Shown one piece after another: positions 49,867 to 59,136 of a stretch of DNA of 64,000 nt. This stretch comes from Vibrio cincinnatiensis (GTDB lineage: Bacteria > Pseudomonadota > Gammaproteobacteria > Enterobacterales > Vibrionaceae), in the NCBI RefSeq assembly GCF_022113815.1, contig NZ_SGOM01000004.1:248001-312000 (forward strand), read 5' to 3'. Made by a program: the position numbers and the translations under genes. The notes below the pieces were generated by a model that saw only the letters and a program-made list of their open reading frames with translations, ran no database searches and was not told the DNA's origin. Within the stretch, counting starts at the first letter, position 1. Each line of letters begins with the position of its first letter.

Positions 49867-50631
49867 GTGGATTTAGCAACGCTGATAGGCCTGATAGGTG
49901 GCTTAGCTTTCGTCGTTATGGCAATGGTCGTAGGTGGAAGTCTGATAATGTTCGTCGATGTCACCTCGATCTTGATTGTAATAGGGGGCACAACGTTTGT
50001 TGTCTTGGTCAAATTCACGGCAGGACAGTTTTTCGGTGCAGCAAAAGTTGCCGCCAAAGCGTTTATGTTCAAAATTGAAGAGCCAGAAGAACTGATCGCA
50101 AAAATTGTTGAGATGGCTGATGCGGCTCGTAAAGGTGGGTTCTTAGCCTTAGAAGAGATGGAAATTTCCAACTCGTTTATGCAAAAAGGTATCGATTTAC
50201 TGGTTGATGGCCATGATGCCGATGTGGTTCGATCAGCATTACAAAAAGACATTATGTTGACTGATGAACGACATGAAATGGGAACCGGCGTATTTCGTGC
50301 ATTTGGTGATGTTGCGCCTGCGATGGGAATGATCGGAACCTTGATTGGCCTCGTTGCCATGCTTTCTAACATGGACGACCCCAAATCAATCGGCCCTGCG
50401 ATGGCCGTAGCCTTGTTGACAACCTTATACGGTGCCGTGATGGCCAACATGATCTTTTTCCCCATTGCCGATAAATTGGCGCTTCGTCGGGGGCAAGAAA
50501 CGTTAAATCGTCGGTTAATCATGGACGGTGTTCTTGCTATTCAAGATGGGCAAAATCCACGCGTTATTGATGGTTATTTGAAAAATTACCTAAATGAAGG
50601 CAAACGGTCGCTTGATGTTGATAACGAATAA
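49867..50631 (+). CDS. pomA: Flagellar motor protein PomA
   Basis: A GTG at 49867 with GAGGAG six bases upstream gives 254 residues, the known PomA length; the in-frame ATG 70 codons earlier would add a non-homologous stretch. The opening VDLATLIGLIGGLAFVVMAM, the FGDVAPAMGMIGTLIGLVAM block and the four membrane segments are typical. PomA with PomB forms the sodium-driven stator of the polar flagellum. It overlaps neither neighbour; pomB starts 12 bp later. Confidence 0.98.
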   Translation: MDLATLIGLIGGLAFVVMAMVVGGSLIMFVDVTSILIVIGGTTFVVLVKFTAGQFFGAAKVAAKAFMFKIEEPEELIAKIVEMADAARKGGFLALEEMEISNSFMQKGIDLLVDGHDADVVRSALQKDIMLTDERHEMGTGVFRAFGDVAPAMGMIGTLIGLVAMLSNMDDPKSIGPAMAVALLTTLYGAVMANMIFFPIADKLALRRGQETLNRRLIMDGVLAIQDGQNPRVIDGYLKNYLNEGKRSLDVDNE

Positions 50632-50643
50632 GCGGAGTGAATG

Positions 50644-51612
50644 ATGGATGAGCAAAAATGCAAATGTCCACCTCCCGGCGCTCCTGCGTGGTTAGGAACA
50701 TTTGCTGATCTAATGTCACTGCTATTGTGCTTTTTTGTACTGCTACTTTCTTTCTCAGAAATGGATGTACTGAAGTTTAAGCAAATAGCAGGCTCAATGA
50801 AGTTTGCATTCGGGGTACAAAACCGCCTTGAAGTGAAAGACATCCCGAAAGGCACCAGTGTTATAGCACAGGAATTTCGTCCCGGTCGGCCAGAGCCTAC
50901 GCCGATCGATGTCATTATGCAGCAAACCATCGATATTACTCAGCAAACCTTAGAGTTTCATGAAGGTGATTCTGATCGAGCGGGGGGGACGCAGCGTGAT
51001 TATGGTCAGTTAACCGGGGGTGAGTCACCTGAAACCTCCACGCAAAACAGCCAAGATGACGAGCAAGAACAGCAACAGCAGCAGGCGCAACAAGCGCAAC
51101 AAGCGCAGGAGTCGATGTCTGAAGAACTAGAAATTATTTCTGAAAACATCAAAAAAGCATTACAAAGAGAAATTGACCAAGGTGCGGTTGAAGTGGAGAA
51201 CCTTGGGCAACAAATCGTCATTCGTATTCGTGAGCGTGGTGCATTTCCAGAAGGCTCGGCATTTTTACAGCCTAAGTTTCGTCCTTTGGTACGACAAATT
51301 GCTGAGTTAGTCAAAGATGTTCCGGGTATCGTACAAGTGTCAGGTCATACCGATAACCAACGCTTGGAGTCTGAGCTTTATCGCTCTAATTGGGATTTAT
51401 CTGCTCAGCGAGCCGTTTCCGTGGCTCAAGAGATGGAAAATGTTCAAGGGTTTGACCATATGCGATTAAAGGTTCAAGGACTGGCCGATACAGCGCCTGT
51501 TGGGCCCAATGATACCGAAGCTCAACGTTCCCGTAACCGTCGGGTGGAAATCAGCATTATGCAAGGTAAGCCTTTGTATAGTGAAGAAGTGCCGTCTTTA
51601 CCTCAACCATAA
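50644..51612 (+). CDS. pomB: Flagellar motor protein PomB
   Basis: I choose the second of two adjacent ATGs (50644; 322 residues) because its spacing to GGAG is better. The single membrane helix holds the ion-carrying Asp in WLGTFADLMSLLLCFFVLLL. The C-terminal OmpA-like domain (GHTDNQRLESELYRSNWDLS) anchors to peptidoglycan. A Gln-rich tract at about 140-155 lies in the linker. PomB is the sodium channel partner of PomA. Confidence 0.97.
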   Translation: MDEQKCKCPPPGAPAWLGTFADLMSLLLCFFVLLLSFSEMDVLKFKQIAGSMKFAFGVQNRLEVKDIPKGTSVIAQEFRPGRPEPTPIDVIMQQTIDITQQTLEFHEGDSDRAGGTQRDYGQLTGGESPETSTQNSQDDEQEQQQQQAQQAQQAQESMSEELEIISENIKKALQREIDQGAVEVENLGQQIVIRIRERGAFPEGSAFLQPKFRPLVRQIAELVKDVPGIVQVSGHTDNQRLESELYRSNWDLSAQRAVSVAQEMENVQGFDHMRLKVQGLADTAPVGPNDTEAQRSRNRRVEISIMQGKPLYSEEVPSLPQP

Positions 51613-51644
51613 GGTTTTTAGAAGGCACATTCTTGGAGATGGAT

Positions 51645-51673
51645 AAAGGCAAGCTTGTGGGCTTGCCTTTTTC
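51645..51673 (+). terminator. Terminator after pomB
   Basis: aaaggcaagc pairs with gcttgccttt around ttgtgg, then ttct on the plus strand. Confidence 0.88.
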
Positions 51674-51702
51674 TATTCTTTTCTCTCCGGTGACAGATCG
51701 TG

Positions 51703-51708
51703 TATAAT
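51703..51708 (+). promoter_or_regulatory. Probable -10 of thiI
   Basis: TATAAT lies 85 bp before the thiI ATG. The -35 is weak. Confidence 0.5.
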
Positions 51709-51793
51709 CTCGCCCCTTTAGTAACGCCAGCGGTGGACAAAGTGTCCGAAAACTGAGCGCTAACGTTGTTCAAACCTGATTGCGAATAGCCTT

Positions 51794-53242
51794 ATGAAAT
51801 TTATCGTTAAGCCCCATCCAGAAATTTTTATTAAAAGTGAATCTGTCCGTAAGCGTTTCACTAAGATTCTCGAATCCAATATTCGCAACATAATTAAGAA
51901 GCGGACCCAAGGTGTCGTGGTGTTTAATCGCCGTGACCATATTGAGGTAACGGCAAATAACGATGATTTCTACGCACAAACCTTGGAGGTGTTGACGACA
52001 ACGCCAGGGATTCAACAAGTGTTAGAGGTGAAGCAGTCACACTTTGAAGATATGCATGATATTTATCTACAAGTGTTAGAACAAAGTCACCACCTTATTG
52101 AAAATAAAACCTTTGTTGTACGAGCGAAGCGTCGAGGAAAACACGATTTCTCTTCCATTGAACTTGAACGCTATGTTGGTGGTGGTTTGAACCAAGCGGT
52201 TGAATCGGCCAAAGTTAAGCTGACAAAACCAGAGGTAACCATTCAAATTGAAGTGGCTGATGAGCTGCTCAACCAAGTGATTACCCGTTATAAAGGGCTT
52301 GGTGGCTTCCCTCTTGGTACTCAAGAAGACGTATTAAGCTTAATTTCGGGTGGGTTTGATTCGGGTGTCTCTAGCTATCTACACATCAAACGCGGCTCTA
52401 AAGTGCATTACTGCTTTTTTAATCTGGGTGGCCCTGCTCATGAAATTGGAGTTAAACAGGTCGCACATTATCTGTGGAATAAATATGGATCTTCTGCCAA
52501 GGTCCGCTTTATCTCTGTCGATTTTGAACCGGTTGTGGCAGAGATTTTAGAAAAAGTTGAGGATGGCCAGATGGGGGTAATCCTTAAGCGTATGTTTATG
52601 CGTGCAGCTGGCATGATTGCTGAAAAATTGGGTATTCAAGCATTGGTAACTGGAGAAGCGCTAGGGCAGGTTTCTAGCCAAACGCTGACCAACCTACGTC
52701 ATATTGATGGGGTTACTGATGCGTTAATTCTTCGCCCGCTGATTAACTGGGATAAAGGCGATATTATTGATGTGGCGCGTGAAATTGGTACGGAAGATTT
52801 TGCGAAAACCATGCCGGAATATTGTGGCGTGATTTCTAAAAGCCCGACAGTCAAAGCGGTAAAAGCGAAACTGGAAGAAGAGGAAGCGAAATTTGATTTC
52901 TCTATCCTTGAGCAGGTGGTGTATAACGCTCGACAAATGGATATTCGCAACATAGAAAAAGAGAGTCAGCAGCAAGCTCCTGAAGTGGAGCAAGTCGATG
53001 TTGTTCAGGAACACGCGATTGTGCTTGATATTCGTAGCCCAGATGAAGAAGATGATAAGCCGTTACAGATTGATGGCGTAGAAATAAAGCATTTACCTTT
53101 CTATAAGCTAGCGACACATTTTGGTGATCTTGATCAGTCTAAGACTTACTTATTGTATTGTGAACGAGGCGTTATGAGCCGTTTACAAGCCTTGTACCTA
53201 AAAGAACAAGGCTTTAATAATATAAAAGTCTACCGCCCATAA
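51794..53242 (+). CDS. thiI: tRNA sulfurtransferase ThiI
   Basis: A 482-residue protein with an N-terminal THUMP domain, the PP-loop [14 protein letters not shown] and a C-terminal rhodanese domain with catalytic Cys near residue 455 ([11 protein letters not shown]). A conserved Cys ([12 protein letters not shown]) sits in the central part. ThiI transfers sulfur for 4-thiouridine in tRNA and, with ThiS, for thiazole synthesis. pomAB lie between it and xseB, the vibrio arrangement. Confidence 0.97.
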   Translation: MKFIVKPHPEIFIKSESVRKRFTKILESNIRNIIKKRTQGVVVFNRRDHIEVTANNDDFYAQTLEVLTTTPGIQQVLEVKQSHFEDMHDIYLQVLEQSHHLIENKTFVVRAKRRGKHDFSSIELERYVGGGLNQAVESAKVKLTKPEVTIQIEVADELLNQVITRYKGLGGFPLGTQEDVLSLISGGFDSGVSSYLHIKRGSKVHYCFFNLGGPAHEIGVKQVAHYLWNKYGSSAKVRFISVDFEPVVAEILEKVEDGQMGVILKRMFMRAAGMIAEKLGIQALVTGEALGQVSSQTLTNLRHIDGVTDALILRPLINWDKGDIIDVAREIGTEDFAKTMPEYCGVISKSPTVKAVKAKLEEEEAKFDFSILEQVVYNARQMDIRNIEKESQQQAPEVEQVDVVQEHAIVLDIRSPDEEDDKPLQIDGVEIKHLPFYKLATHFGDLDQSKTYLLYCERGVMSRLQALYLKEQGFNNIKVYRP

Positions 53243-53253
53243 AAAACTTCTCC

Positions 53254-53288
53254 TTGAGCCCGGCCAAATGGTGGGGCTCAATTTTTTT
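53254..53288 (+). terminator. Terminator after thiI
   Basis: ttgagccc pairs with gggctcaa around a 12-base loop, then a run of T (53282-53288). Confidence 0.88.
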
Positions 53289-53313
53289 CATCTGTCCCTT
53301 AATTTTTCGTACA

Positions 53314-53339
53314 TAAAAAAACACCGCCGAAAGGCGGTG
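53314..53339 (-). terminator. Terminator of gcvB
   Basis: CACCGCC/GGCGGTG with a GAAA loop, followed on the minus strand by seven T. Confidence 0.9.
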
Positions 53340-53521
53340 CTAAACATTTGACAGACAGGTCAAAAATAAATACAGGAAGTATATGTTCTGTACAGGGGAT
53401 AACTGTACAAAACAGGATGGTAGAAACTACCTAACTCGAATTCCGAGTTTGCAAACACAACATCGCAACAGCAAAGCCTATTGATTCTCGGAAGAATCAA
53501 GCCGTTCAGGCTCGCGTTACG
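53314..53521 (-). ncRNA. gcvB: GcvB sRNA
   Basis: The minus strand from about 53521 (near ACGCGAGCCTGAACGG) to the T-run at 53321-53314 matches GcvB of enterobacteria in order. It has the 5' GAGCC(N)GAACG, the G/U-rich R1 seed CTGTTGCGATGTTGTGTTTG (53452-53471), ACTTCCTGTA (53371-53380) and the CTGTCTGT stretch. It ends in a terminator (caccgcc/ggcggtg, GAAA loop). A minus-strand TATATT (53528-53533) sits at a suitable -10 distance. About 208 nt. GcvB represses many amino-acid and peptide transporter mRNAs. The divergent gcvA is the expected neighbour. Confidence 0.94.
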
Positions 53522-53565
53522 GGGTGAAATATAGATTTTCTCTGGCTGGTTAGCAATGGACAATT

Positions 53566-53571
53566 TATAAT
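53566..53571 (+). promoter_or_regulatory. Probable -10 of gcvA
   Basis: TATAAT lies 41 bp before the gcvA ATG and back to back with the gcvB promoter on the other strand. The -35 is not clear. Confidence 0.5.
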
Positions 53572-53611
53572 GTTTCAGATTAAAAAAACTAATCTGCCAT
53601 AGAGTGTTCCC

Positions 53612-54538
53612 ATGTCCAGAAGATTACCCCCGCTAAACTCATTGAAAGTGTTTGAGGCGGCCGCTCGCCACTTGAGTTTTACCCGTGCGGCAGAAGAACT
53701 GTTTGTCACTCAAGCTGCCGTCAGCCACCAAATTAAAGCATTGGAAGAGTTTCTTGGCTTAAAACTTTTTCGACGTCGTAACCGCTCCTTATTACTCACT
53801 GAAGAGGGGCAAAGCTATTTTCTCGATATTAAAGATATTTTTGGCTCACTTGCAGAAGCCACGGACAAATTACTAGAACGCAGTGAGAAGGGAGCACTAA
53901 CCATTAGTTTACCTCCTAGCTTTGCTATTCAGTGGCTTGTTCCTCGTTTGGCTGATTTTAATCAACAAGAACCAGATATTGATGTTCGAATTAAAGCGGT
54001 GGATATGGAAGAAGGATCGTTGACTGATGATGTTGATGTTGCGATTTACTATGGGCGAGGTCATTGGCCGGGTTTACGTGCCGATAAGCTTTATCAAGAA
54101 TTCTTAATTCCGCTGTGTTCTCCCACTTTGTTGCTAGGGAGTAAACCATTAGCCTGTTTGAGTGATTTAGCGCAGCACACCTTATTGCATGATACCTCTC
54201 GTAAGGATTGGAAACAGTTTGCTAAAGAGAATGGATTGGACTCGGTTAATGTTAACCACGGGCCTATTTTTAGCCATTCTACCATGGTGTTACAAGCCGC
54301 GGCTCATGGCCAAGGGGTCGCTTTAGGTAACAATGTGCTTGCCCAACCTGAATTGGAATCTGGCCGATTGATTGCTCCTTTTGATCAAGTTTTAATGACC
54401 AAAAATGCTTTTTATGTCGTCTGTCATGAGAAACAGGCCGATATGGGGCGTATTGCAACGTTTCGTGACTGGATGCTCAATAAGGCGCGTCGTGAACAAG
54501 AGGTGATCTTAGAAGAGGTGATGACGTCTCATGAATGA
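53612..54538 (+). CDS. gcvA: Transcriptional regulator GcvA (LysR family)
   Basis: A 308-residue LysR regulator. The N-terminus (PLNSLKVFEAAARHLSFTRA, AEELFVTQAAVSHQIKALEE) and the effector domain match GcvA, regulator of glycine cleavage genes and of GcvB. Divergence from the gcvB RNA gene supports this choice over a general LysR. The stop overlaps the next gene by 8 bp. Confidence 0.94.
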   Translation: MSRRLPPLNSLKVFEAAARHLSFTRAAEELFVTQAAVSHQIKALEEFLGLKLFRRRNRSLLLTEEGQSYFLDIKDIFGSLAEATDKLLERSEKGALTISLPPSFAIQWLVPRLADFNQQEPDIDVRIKAVDMEEGSLTDDVDVAIYYGRGHWPGLRADKLYQEFLIPLCSPTLLLGSKPLACLSDLAQHTLLHDTSRKDWKQFAKENGLDSVNVNHGPIFSHSTMVLQAAAHGQGVALGNNVLAQPELESGRLIAPFDQVLMTKNAFYVVCHEKQADMGRIATFRDWMLNKARREQEVILEEVMTSHE

Positions 54539-55175
54539 GTGGGTGACGGTGAATGAGCCGCCGAATGCAGGTGAAAATGCTTCGATCCCGACATGGATTT
54601 TTGCTCACGGTGCGGGGGCAGATAAAGATCATGAATTTATGTCACAGGTTGCAACAGGGTTAGTCACGCGGGGGATCCGTGTTGTGCGTTTTAATTTTCC
54701 TTATATGGTCAAGCGAAGCCAAGATGGTAAGCGTCGCCCGCCCGACAAAGCCGCCACGTTACTGTCGACCTATATTCAAGTGATTGAGCAATGGGCAGAT
54801 AAACCCGTGGTCATTGGTGGTAAATCTATGGGGGGGCGTATGGCCTCTTTGCTTGCAGAACATCCTAATGTTCGAGCCATTGCTTGCTTAGGATTTCCTT
54901 TTCATCCACCTGGAAAAGCAGATAATTATAAAGGGGGACACCTTGCTTCCCTCATGAAACCTTGTCTTATTTTGCAAGGCGCAAGAGACCGGTTTGGCAG
55001 TGAAGAAGAGTGCCAACATTTTATGCTGAGTGAGGCTATTCAACTGCATTTTATTCCTGATGGCGATCATAGTTTTGTTCCAAGAAAGCGTTCGGGTTAT
55101 CACTTTGAAAGCAACATGACTTTAGCACTGGATCTATTAGCTCAGTTTATTTGGGAGGTTTATGATGAAAAGTAA
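54531..55175 (+). CDS. Alpha/beta hydrolase (KANL3/Tex30-like family)
   Basis: A 214-residue protein with an early HGAGADKDHEFM (oxyanion region), a nucleophile Ser in GGKSMGGRMAS and a late GDHSFVPR (His). The fold is that of bacterial alpha/beta hydrolases distantly related to Tex30. The substrate is unknown. It overlaps gcvA and the DUF423 gene, so it is part of a gcvA-linked operon running to rlmM. Confidence 0.85.
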   Translation: MNEWVTVNEPPNAGENASIPTWIFAHGAGADKDHEFMSQVATGLVTRGIRVVRFNFPYMVKRSQDGKRRPPDKAATLLSTYIQVIEQWADKPVVIGGKSMGGRMASLLAEHPNVRAIACLGFPFHPPGKADNYKGGHLASLMKPCLILQGARDRFGSEEECQHFMLSEAIQLHFIPDGDHSFVPRKRSGYHFESNMTLALDLLAQFIWEVYDEK

Positions 55176-55563
55176 GTCCTTACTTATGTTTGGTGGTTTT
55201 TCTTCTGGAGTTTCGGTTGCGCTAGGGGCTTTTGCGGCTCATGCGCTTAATTCTCAGCTTTCAACCCATTTATTATCCGTGTTTCAAACTGGGGTGAATT
55301 ATCAATTTATCCACAGTGCCGCTTTGTTGATGTGTGGTGTTTTACTGCAATTTCCTTTGAGTGAAAAAGCCCGAAAACATTTTAGCCAAGCAGCCATTTG
55401 CTTTATGATCGGCATCTTTTGCTTTAGCGGCAGCCTTTACGCGCTAGCGTTGACTGGTGTGAAATGGTTTGGACCGATTACTCCATTGGGTGGGGTATTG
55501 TTTTTATTTGGTTGGGGGATGTTTACCCTAGCTGCCATGAATATGAAAGAGGTGAAACGGTGA
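55165..55563 (+). CDS. DUF423 family membrane protein (YgdD-like)
   Basis: I take the second ATG (55165, 132 residues) since GGAGG lies six bases before it. Four membrane helices and the motif [13 protein letters not shown] with [16 protein letters not shown] match DUF423. E. coli has ygdD in the same place between gcvA and rlmM. Function is unknown. The stop overlaps rlmM (GTGA). Confidence 0.92.
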   Translation: MKSKSLLMFGGFSSGVSVALGAFAAHALNSQLSTHLLSVFQTGVNYQFIHSAALLMCGVLLQFPLSEKARKHFSQAAICFMIGIFCFSGSLYALALTGVKWFGPITPLGGVLFLFGWGMFTLAAMNMKEVKR

Positions 55564-56651
55564 AACAAGTGATGCTCTATTGTCGCGCTGGCTTTGAAAA
55601 AGAGTGCGCTGGCGAAATTCAAGACAAAGCGAGCCAACTGGAAGTGTATGGTTTTCCTCGTTTAAAAAGTAATACCGGGTATGTTTTGTTTGAATGCTAC
55701 CAAGATGAAGATGCCGATAAATTGATCAAACAGATCGACTTTCAGGCATTGATTTTTGCTCGGCAGATGTTTGCTGTTGAAGCTGAATTCGTAGATTTAC
55801 CCAAAGATGACCGCATCTCGCCCATTTTGTCACAGCTGTCAGCAATTGATTATTTGCCGCTTTGTGGGGATCTTCGCATTGAAACACCAGATACTAATGA
55901 AGCGAAAGAGTTACTGAAATTTTGCCGTAAATTTACCGTTCCTTTGCGCCAAGCATTACGAGGAAAAGGGTTATTACTGGCTAAAGATAATGCTAAGAAA
56001 CCCGTTTTTCATGTTTGCTTTATTGCTCCCGGCCATTGCTATATAGGCTATTCTTACAGCCAGAATAATTCGCCTTTCTTTATGGGCATTCCTCGTTTGA
56101 AATTTCCTGCCGATGCACCGAGCCGTTCAACGCTGAAATTAGAAGAGGCCTTTCATGTTTTTATACCTCGAGAGGAGTGGGAAACGCGTCTTGCATCGGG
56201 GATGTGGGCGGTCGATTTAGGAGCTTGTCCGGGAGGGTGGACTTATCAACTGGTGAAACGCTCGATGTTTGTTTATGCCGTTGATAATGGCATGATGGCG
56301 GAAAGTTTGATGGAAACTGGCCAAGTGAAACACCACATGGAAGATGGCTTTAAATTTGAGCCTCCTCGTAAAAATGTGACTTGGCTGGTGTGTGATATGA
56401 TCGAAAAGCCTTCACGAGTGGCTCAACTTATGGGTGAGTGGCTGATCAGTGGCTGGGCGAAAGAGGCCATATTTAATCTCAAATTGCCGATGAAAGGGCG
56501 CTATGATGAAGTGCTAGAAGATATCGAAAATCTGAAACGATTCCTTAAAGAGCATCAGGTGAAGTTCAGATTACAAGCCAAGCATTTGTATCATGATCGT
56601 GAAGAAATCACCGTTCACGTACAAAGCTTATCTCATATTTCGCCTTACTAA
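55560..56651 (+). CDS. rlmM: 23S rRNA (cytidine-2498-2'-O)-methyltransferase RlmM
   Basis: A GTG at 55560 preceded by GAGG gives 363 residues starting [20 protein letters not shown], the family form; the ATG 32 codons upstream reads into the DUF423 gene. An N-terminal THUMP-like part is followed by the SAM domain with [16 protein letters not shown]. It methylates C2498 of 23S rRNA. It overlaps the previous gene by 4 bp. Confidence 0.96.
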   Translation: MKQVMLYCRAGFEKECAGEIQDKASQLEVYGFPRLKSNTGYVLFECYQDEDADKLIKQIDFQALIFARQMFAVEAEFVDLPKDDRISPILSQLSAIDYLPLCGDLRIETPDTNEAKELLKFCRKFTVPLRQALRGKGLLLAKDNAKKPVFHVCFIAPGHCYIGYSYSQNNSPFFMGIPRLKFPADAPSRSTLKLEEAFHVFIPREEWETRLASGMWAVDLGACPGGWTYQLVKRSMFVYAVDNGMMAESLMETGQVKHHMEDGFKFEPPRKNVTWLVCDMIEKPSRVAQLMGEWLISGWAKEAIFNLKLPMKGRYDEVLEDIENLKRFLKEHQVKFRLQAKHLYHDREEITVHVQSLSHISPY

Positions 56652-56671
56652 TTTGGCCTGTTAGCCTTGTG

Positions 56672-57460
56672 TTATTCGATTTTGGGGTCTCGAAGAGGCT
56701 GAAATCGAATGTCTTGCAAGTTAAAGCCTAACTCAATATCGGTTTTGAGTTGGGCGACTTGCTTACAGATTCTCGCCATTTCTATCTGTTCATCGAGCTT
56801 TTTTCGATATTTATCAGCTAACTGGCCACTGGCATAGGCTTCTTCAATGCTCGTAAATTGATGCAAAATGGCTTGAGCAGCTTTTGGGCCTATCCCTGTA
56901 ACGCCGGGGACTTGGCTGGAGCTGATTCCTGTTAACCCCCAGAAATCAGCCAGTTGTCTTGGCTGGACACCAAACTCTTTTTCAATAAAAGGGGCATCAA
57001 GCCAACGCTGTTGAAAGTAGTCTCTAATTTGTAACGTGGGTGAAAGAAGCTGGCAATAGCCTTTATCGGTAGAAATGATGGTGACTTTTTCTTGATGATT
57101 TGCCACCTTACAGGCGAGGGTGGCAACTAAATCATCGGCTTCATCACCATCGGAAAGTAAAGCGTCGATACCCAATTCCCACCAAGCTTGTTGAATGGAC
57201 TCTAACCCTTCTTGTAGCGGTGTGGGCATGGGCTTACGCCCTTGTTTATAGGTGGGGAGCAACTGGGCTCGCCAGCCTCTGTCTTGCAGGTAGTGATCAA
57301 AGACGGCAATGATATGGGTTGGCGCTGATTCATCAATGATACGTTGTAGCGTCCGACACGTTGTTGCCGTTGTCCGGCTGATATCGGTGGGATCGGGCTG
57401 AGCTGAATGCACTCGACGAATGAGGTTTAACGCATCAATAATCACAAGATGAAGAGACAT
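56672..57460 (-). CDS. xni: Flap endonuclease Xni (ExoIX)
   Basis: The ATG at 57460 gives 262 residues, MSLHLVIIDALNLIRRVHSA; in-frame codons 5' of it cross the ppnN terminator, so the long form is rejected. The 5'-3' nuclease fold is clear (LSDGDEADDLVATLACKVAN, ISTDKGYCQLLS, WGLTGISSSQVPGVTGIGPK). It cleaves flap DNA. It lies downstream of ppnN after that gene's terminator. Confidence 0.95.
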   Translation of the reverse strand: MSLHLVIIDALNLIRRVHSAQPDPTDISRTTATTCRTLQRIIDESAPTHIIAVFDHYLQDRGWRAQLLPTYKQGRKPMPTPLQEGLESIQQAWWELGIDALLSDGDEADDLVATLACKVANHQEKVTIISTDKGYCQLLSPTLQIRDYFQQRWLDAPFIEKEFGVQPRQLADFWGLTGISSSQVPGVTGIGPKAAQAILHQFTSIEEAYASGQLADKYRKKLDEQIEMARICKQVAQLKTDIELGFNLQDIRFQPLRDPKIE

Positions 57461-57467
57461 AAGTACC

Positions 57468-57496
57468 AAAAAAATAAGGGCCGATAAGCCCTTATT
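57468..57496 (-). terminator. Terminator between ppnN and xni
   Basis: aataagggc pairs with gcccttatt around cgataa. On the minus strand a T-run (complement of 57468-57474) follows. Confidence 0.9.
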
Positions 57497-57554
57497 GTAA
57501 TGAAATAAACTCAGATGACTATCCCTGTTCTTTTGGTGTTCAGGGATAACGCGA

Positions 57555-58913
57555 TTAAGTGGTGATACGATAACAAGGCACATAAGCGGTGCCACCCGGT
57601 AGTTTCATCCGGTGTTGGTGTACAAAGTCACTGAGTAGTTTATCCATTTTTTTCATGAGCATAGGATCACCATGCAGTTCAAATGGCCCTTTGCGCTCGA
57701 TTTCTCGAATACCTTCTGCTTTTACGTTACCCGCCACTATGCCTGAGAAGGCTTGACGTAGATTTGCTGCAAGCACTTCAGGACGTTGGTTGAGGTGCAA
57801 GTCTAAACTTGCCATATTGTCATGGCTGGGTTCGAAAGGCAGTTGGAATTCTGGCTCAATTTTGAGAGACCAGTTAAAGCTATAAGCATCATCATGATCT
57901 CGTCGATGTTGGCGAACCAATGGCATCGCATCTTTCATAATGCGTGCAGCTTGAGCGGGATCATCAATTACAATCGTATAATGTTTTCTTGCCTCTTCCC
58001 CTAGCGTTGCTGCAATAAATTGGTCAATAGACTGGAAGTAGGCTTCGCTTTCCTTCGGACCGGTGAGGACGATAGGCATGGGTTGTTCTGCATTATCTGG
58101 GTGCATCATAATGCCCAAAATATACAGCAGTTCTTCTGCTGTGCCTGGGCCACCAGGGAAGATAATAATACCATGGGCCATACGTGCGAACGCTTCTAGC
58201 CGTTTTTCAATATCTGGCATGATGATCAATTCATTGACGATCGGGTTGGGTGGCTCAGCGGCGATAATTGATGGTTCAGTTAGGCCAAGGTAACGCTGTT
58301 GACGATAATGCTGTTTTGCGTGGCCAATCGCTGCTCCTTTCATTGGCCCTTCCATGGCTCCGGGCCCACAACCAGTACAGATATTGAGTTCACGCAACCC
58401 TAGCTCATGGCCAACGGCCCGCGTGTACTGATATTCAGTTTCATTGATAGAGTGACCACCCCAGCAAACAATCAAATTAGGCTCAATGCCCGGAACCAAT
58501 GCTCCTGCATTACGCAAAATACCAAACACAAGGTTAGTAATATGGCTGGCATTGGTGAGGTTTAATCGTTGTTGATCCGATAAATGCATGTTGACGTAGA
58601 CAATGTCACGCAATACGGCAAACAGGTGTTCTTGAATTCCCTTGATGATTTGCCCATCAACAAACGCTTGCTCAGGGGGATTGGTCAGTTCAAGCTTAAT
58701 GCCTCGCTCTCGACGCAACACCGTGATATCAAAATTTTTGTACTGATCAAGTAACTCTTTTGAGTTATCGGTGTGGCTACCTGAGTTCAAGACAGCAAGG
58801 CTGCAATTACGATACAGTTGATAGAGATCACTGGACGCGGTTTTTTTTAGTCGTTCTACCTCAAGCTGAGACAGTAAATCCATACTGCCCGCTGGGCTAA
58901 CTTGAGTGATCAT
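57555..58913 (-). CDS. ppnN: Pyrimidine/purine nucleotide 5'-monophosphate nucleosidase PpnN
   Basis: A 452-residue LOG-family protein very similar to E. coli YgdH/PpnN. The core motif [15 protein letters not shown] and the earlier [20 protein letters not shown] segment are present, with the family's N- and C-terminal extensions. PpnN splits nucleotide monophosphates to base and ribose-5-phosphate and is stimulated by (p)ppGpp. A strong AAGGAGGT precedes the ATG. Confidence 0.97.
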   Translation of the reverse strand: MITQVSPAGSMDLLSQLEVERLKKTASSDLYQLYRNCSLAVLNSGSHTDNSKELLDQYKNFDITVLRRERGIKLELTNPPEQAFVDGQIIKGIQEHLFAVLRDIVYVNMHLSDQQRLNLTNASHITNLVFGILRNAGALVPGIEPNLIVCWGGHSINETEYQYTRAVGHELGLRELNICTGCGPGAMEGPMKGAAIGHAKQHYRQQRYLGLTEPSIIAAEPPNPIVNELIIMPDIEKRLEAFARMAHGIIIFPGGPGTAEELLYILGIMMHPDNAEQPMPIVLTGPKESEAYFQSIDQFIAATLGEEARKHYTIVIDDPAQAARIMKDAMPLVRQHRRDHDDAYSFNWSLKIEPEFQLPFEPSHDNMASLDLHLNQRPEVLAANLRQAFSGIVAGNVKAEGIREIERKGPFELHGDPMLMKKMDKLLSDFVHQHRMKLPGGTAYVPCYRITT

Positions 58914-59136
58914 CGAGACCTCCTTAATTGAGTTACCATCTACGCGATAAGGTGAATTGATTCATGGATTGAATCAAGGGGGAGCCTAATATAACGAGCT
59001 TGCAACTCATTGACATACGGCTATCAATCTTGTGCGCTTCCTCTGCATTGGGGAATCTTCTGCCACGCAAGATGTGAGTTCAGTCACTAAGTTTTCTTGC
59101 TTTATCATCGATTCGTATGAAAAAACACCGAATGGC

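Noticed and set aside
49635..50522. Minus-strand ORF of 295 residues
   Set aside because: It lies antisense to pomA with Ser/Ala/Thr/Ile-rich, low-complexity composition; pomA is a clear homologue on the other strand.
53360..53563. Minus-strand ORF of 67 residues
   Set aside because: It coincides with the GcvB sRNA on the same strand; the conserved RNA blocks explain the sequence.
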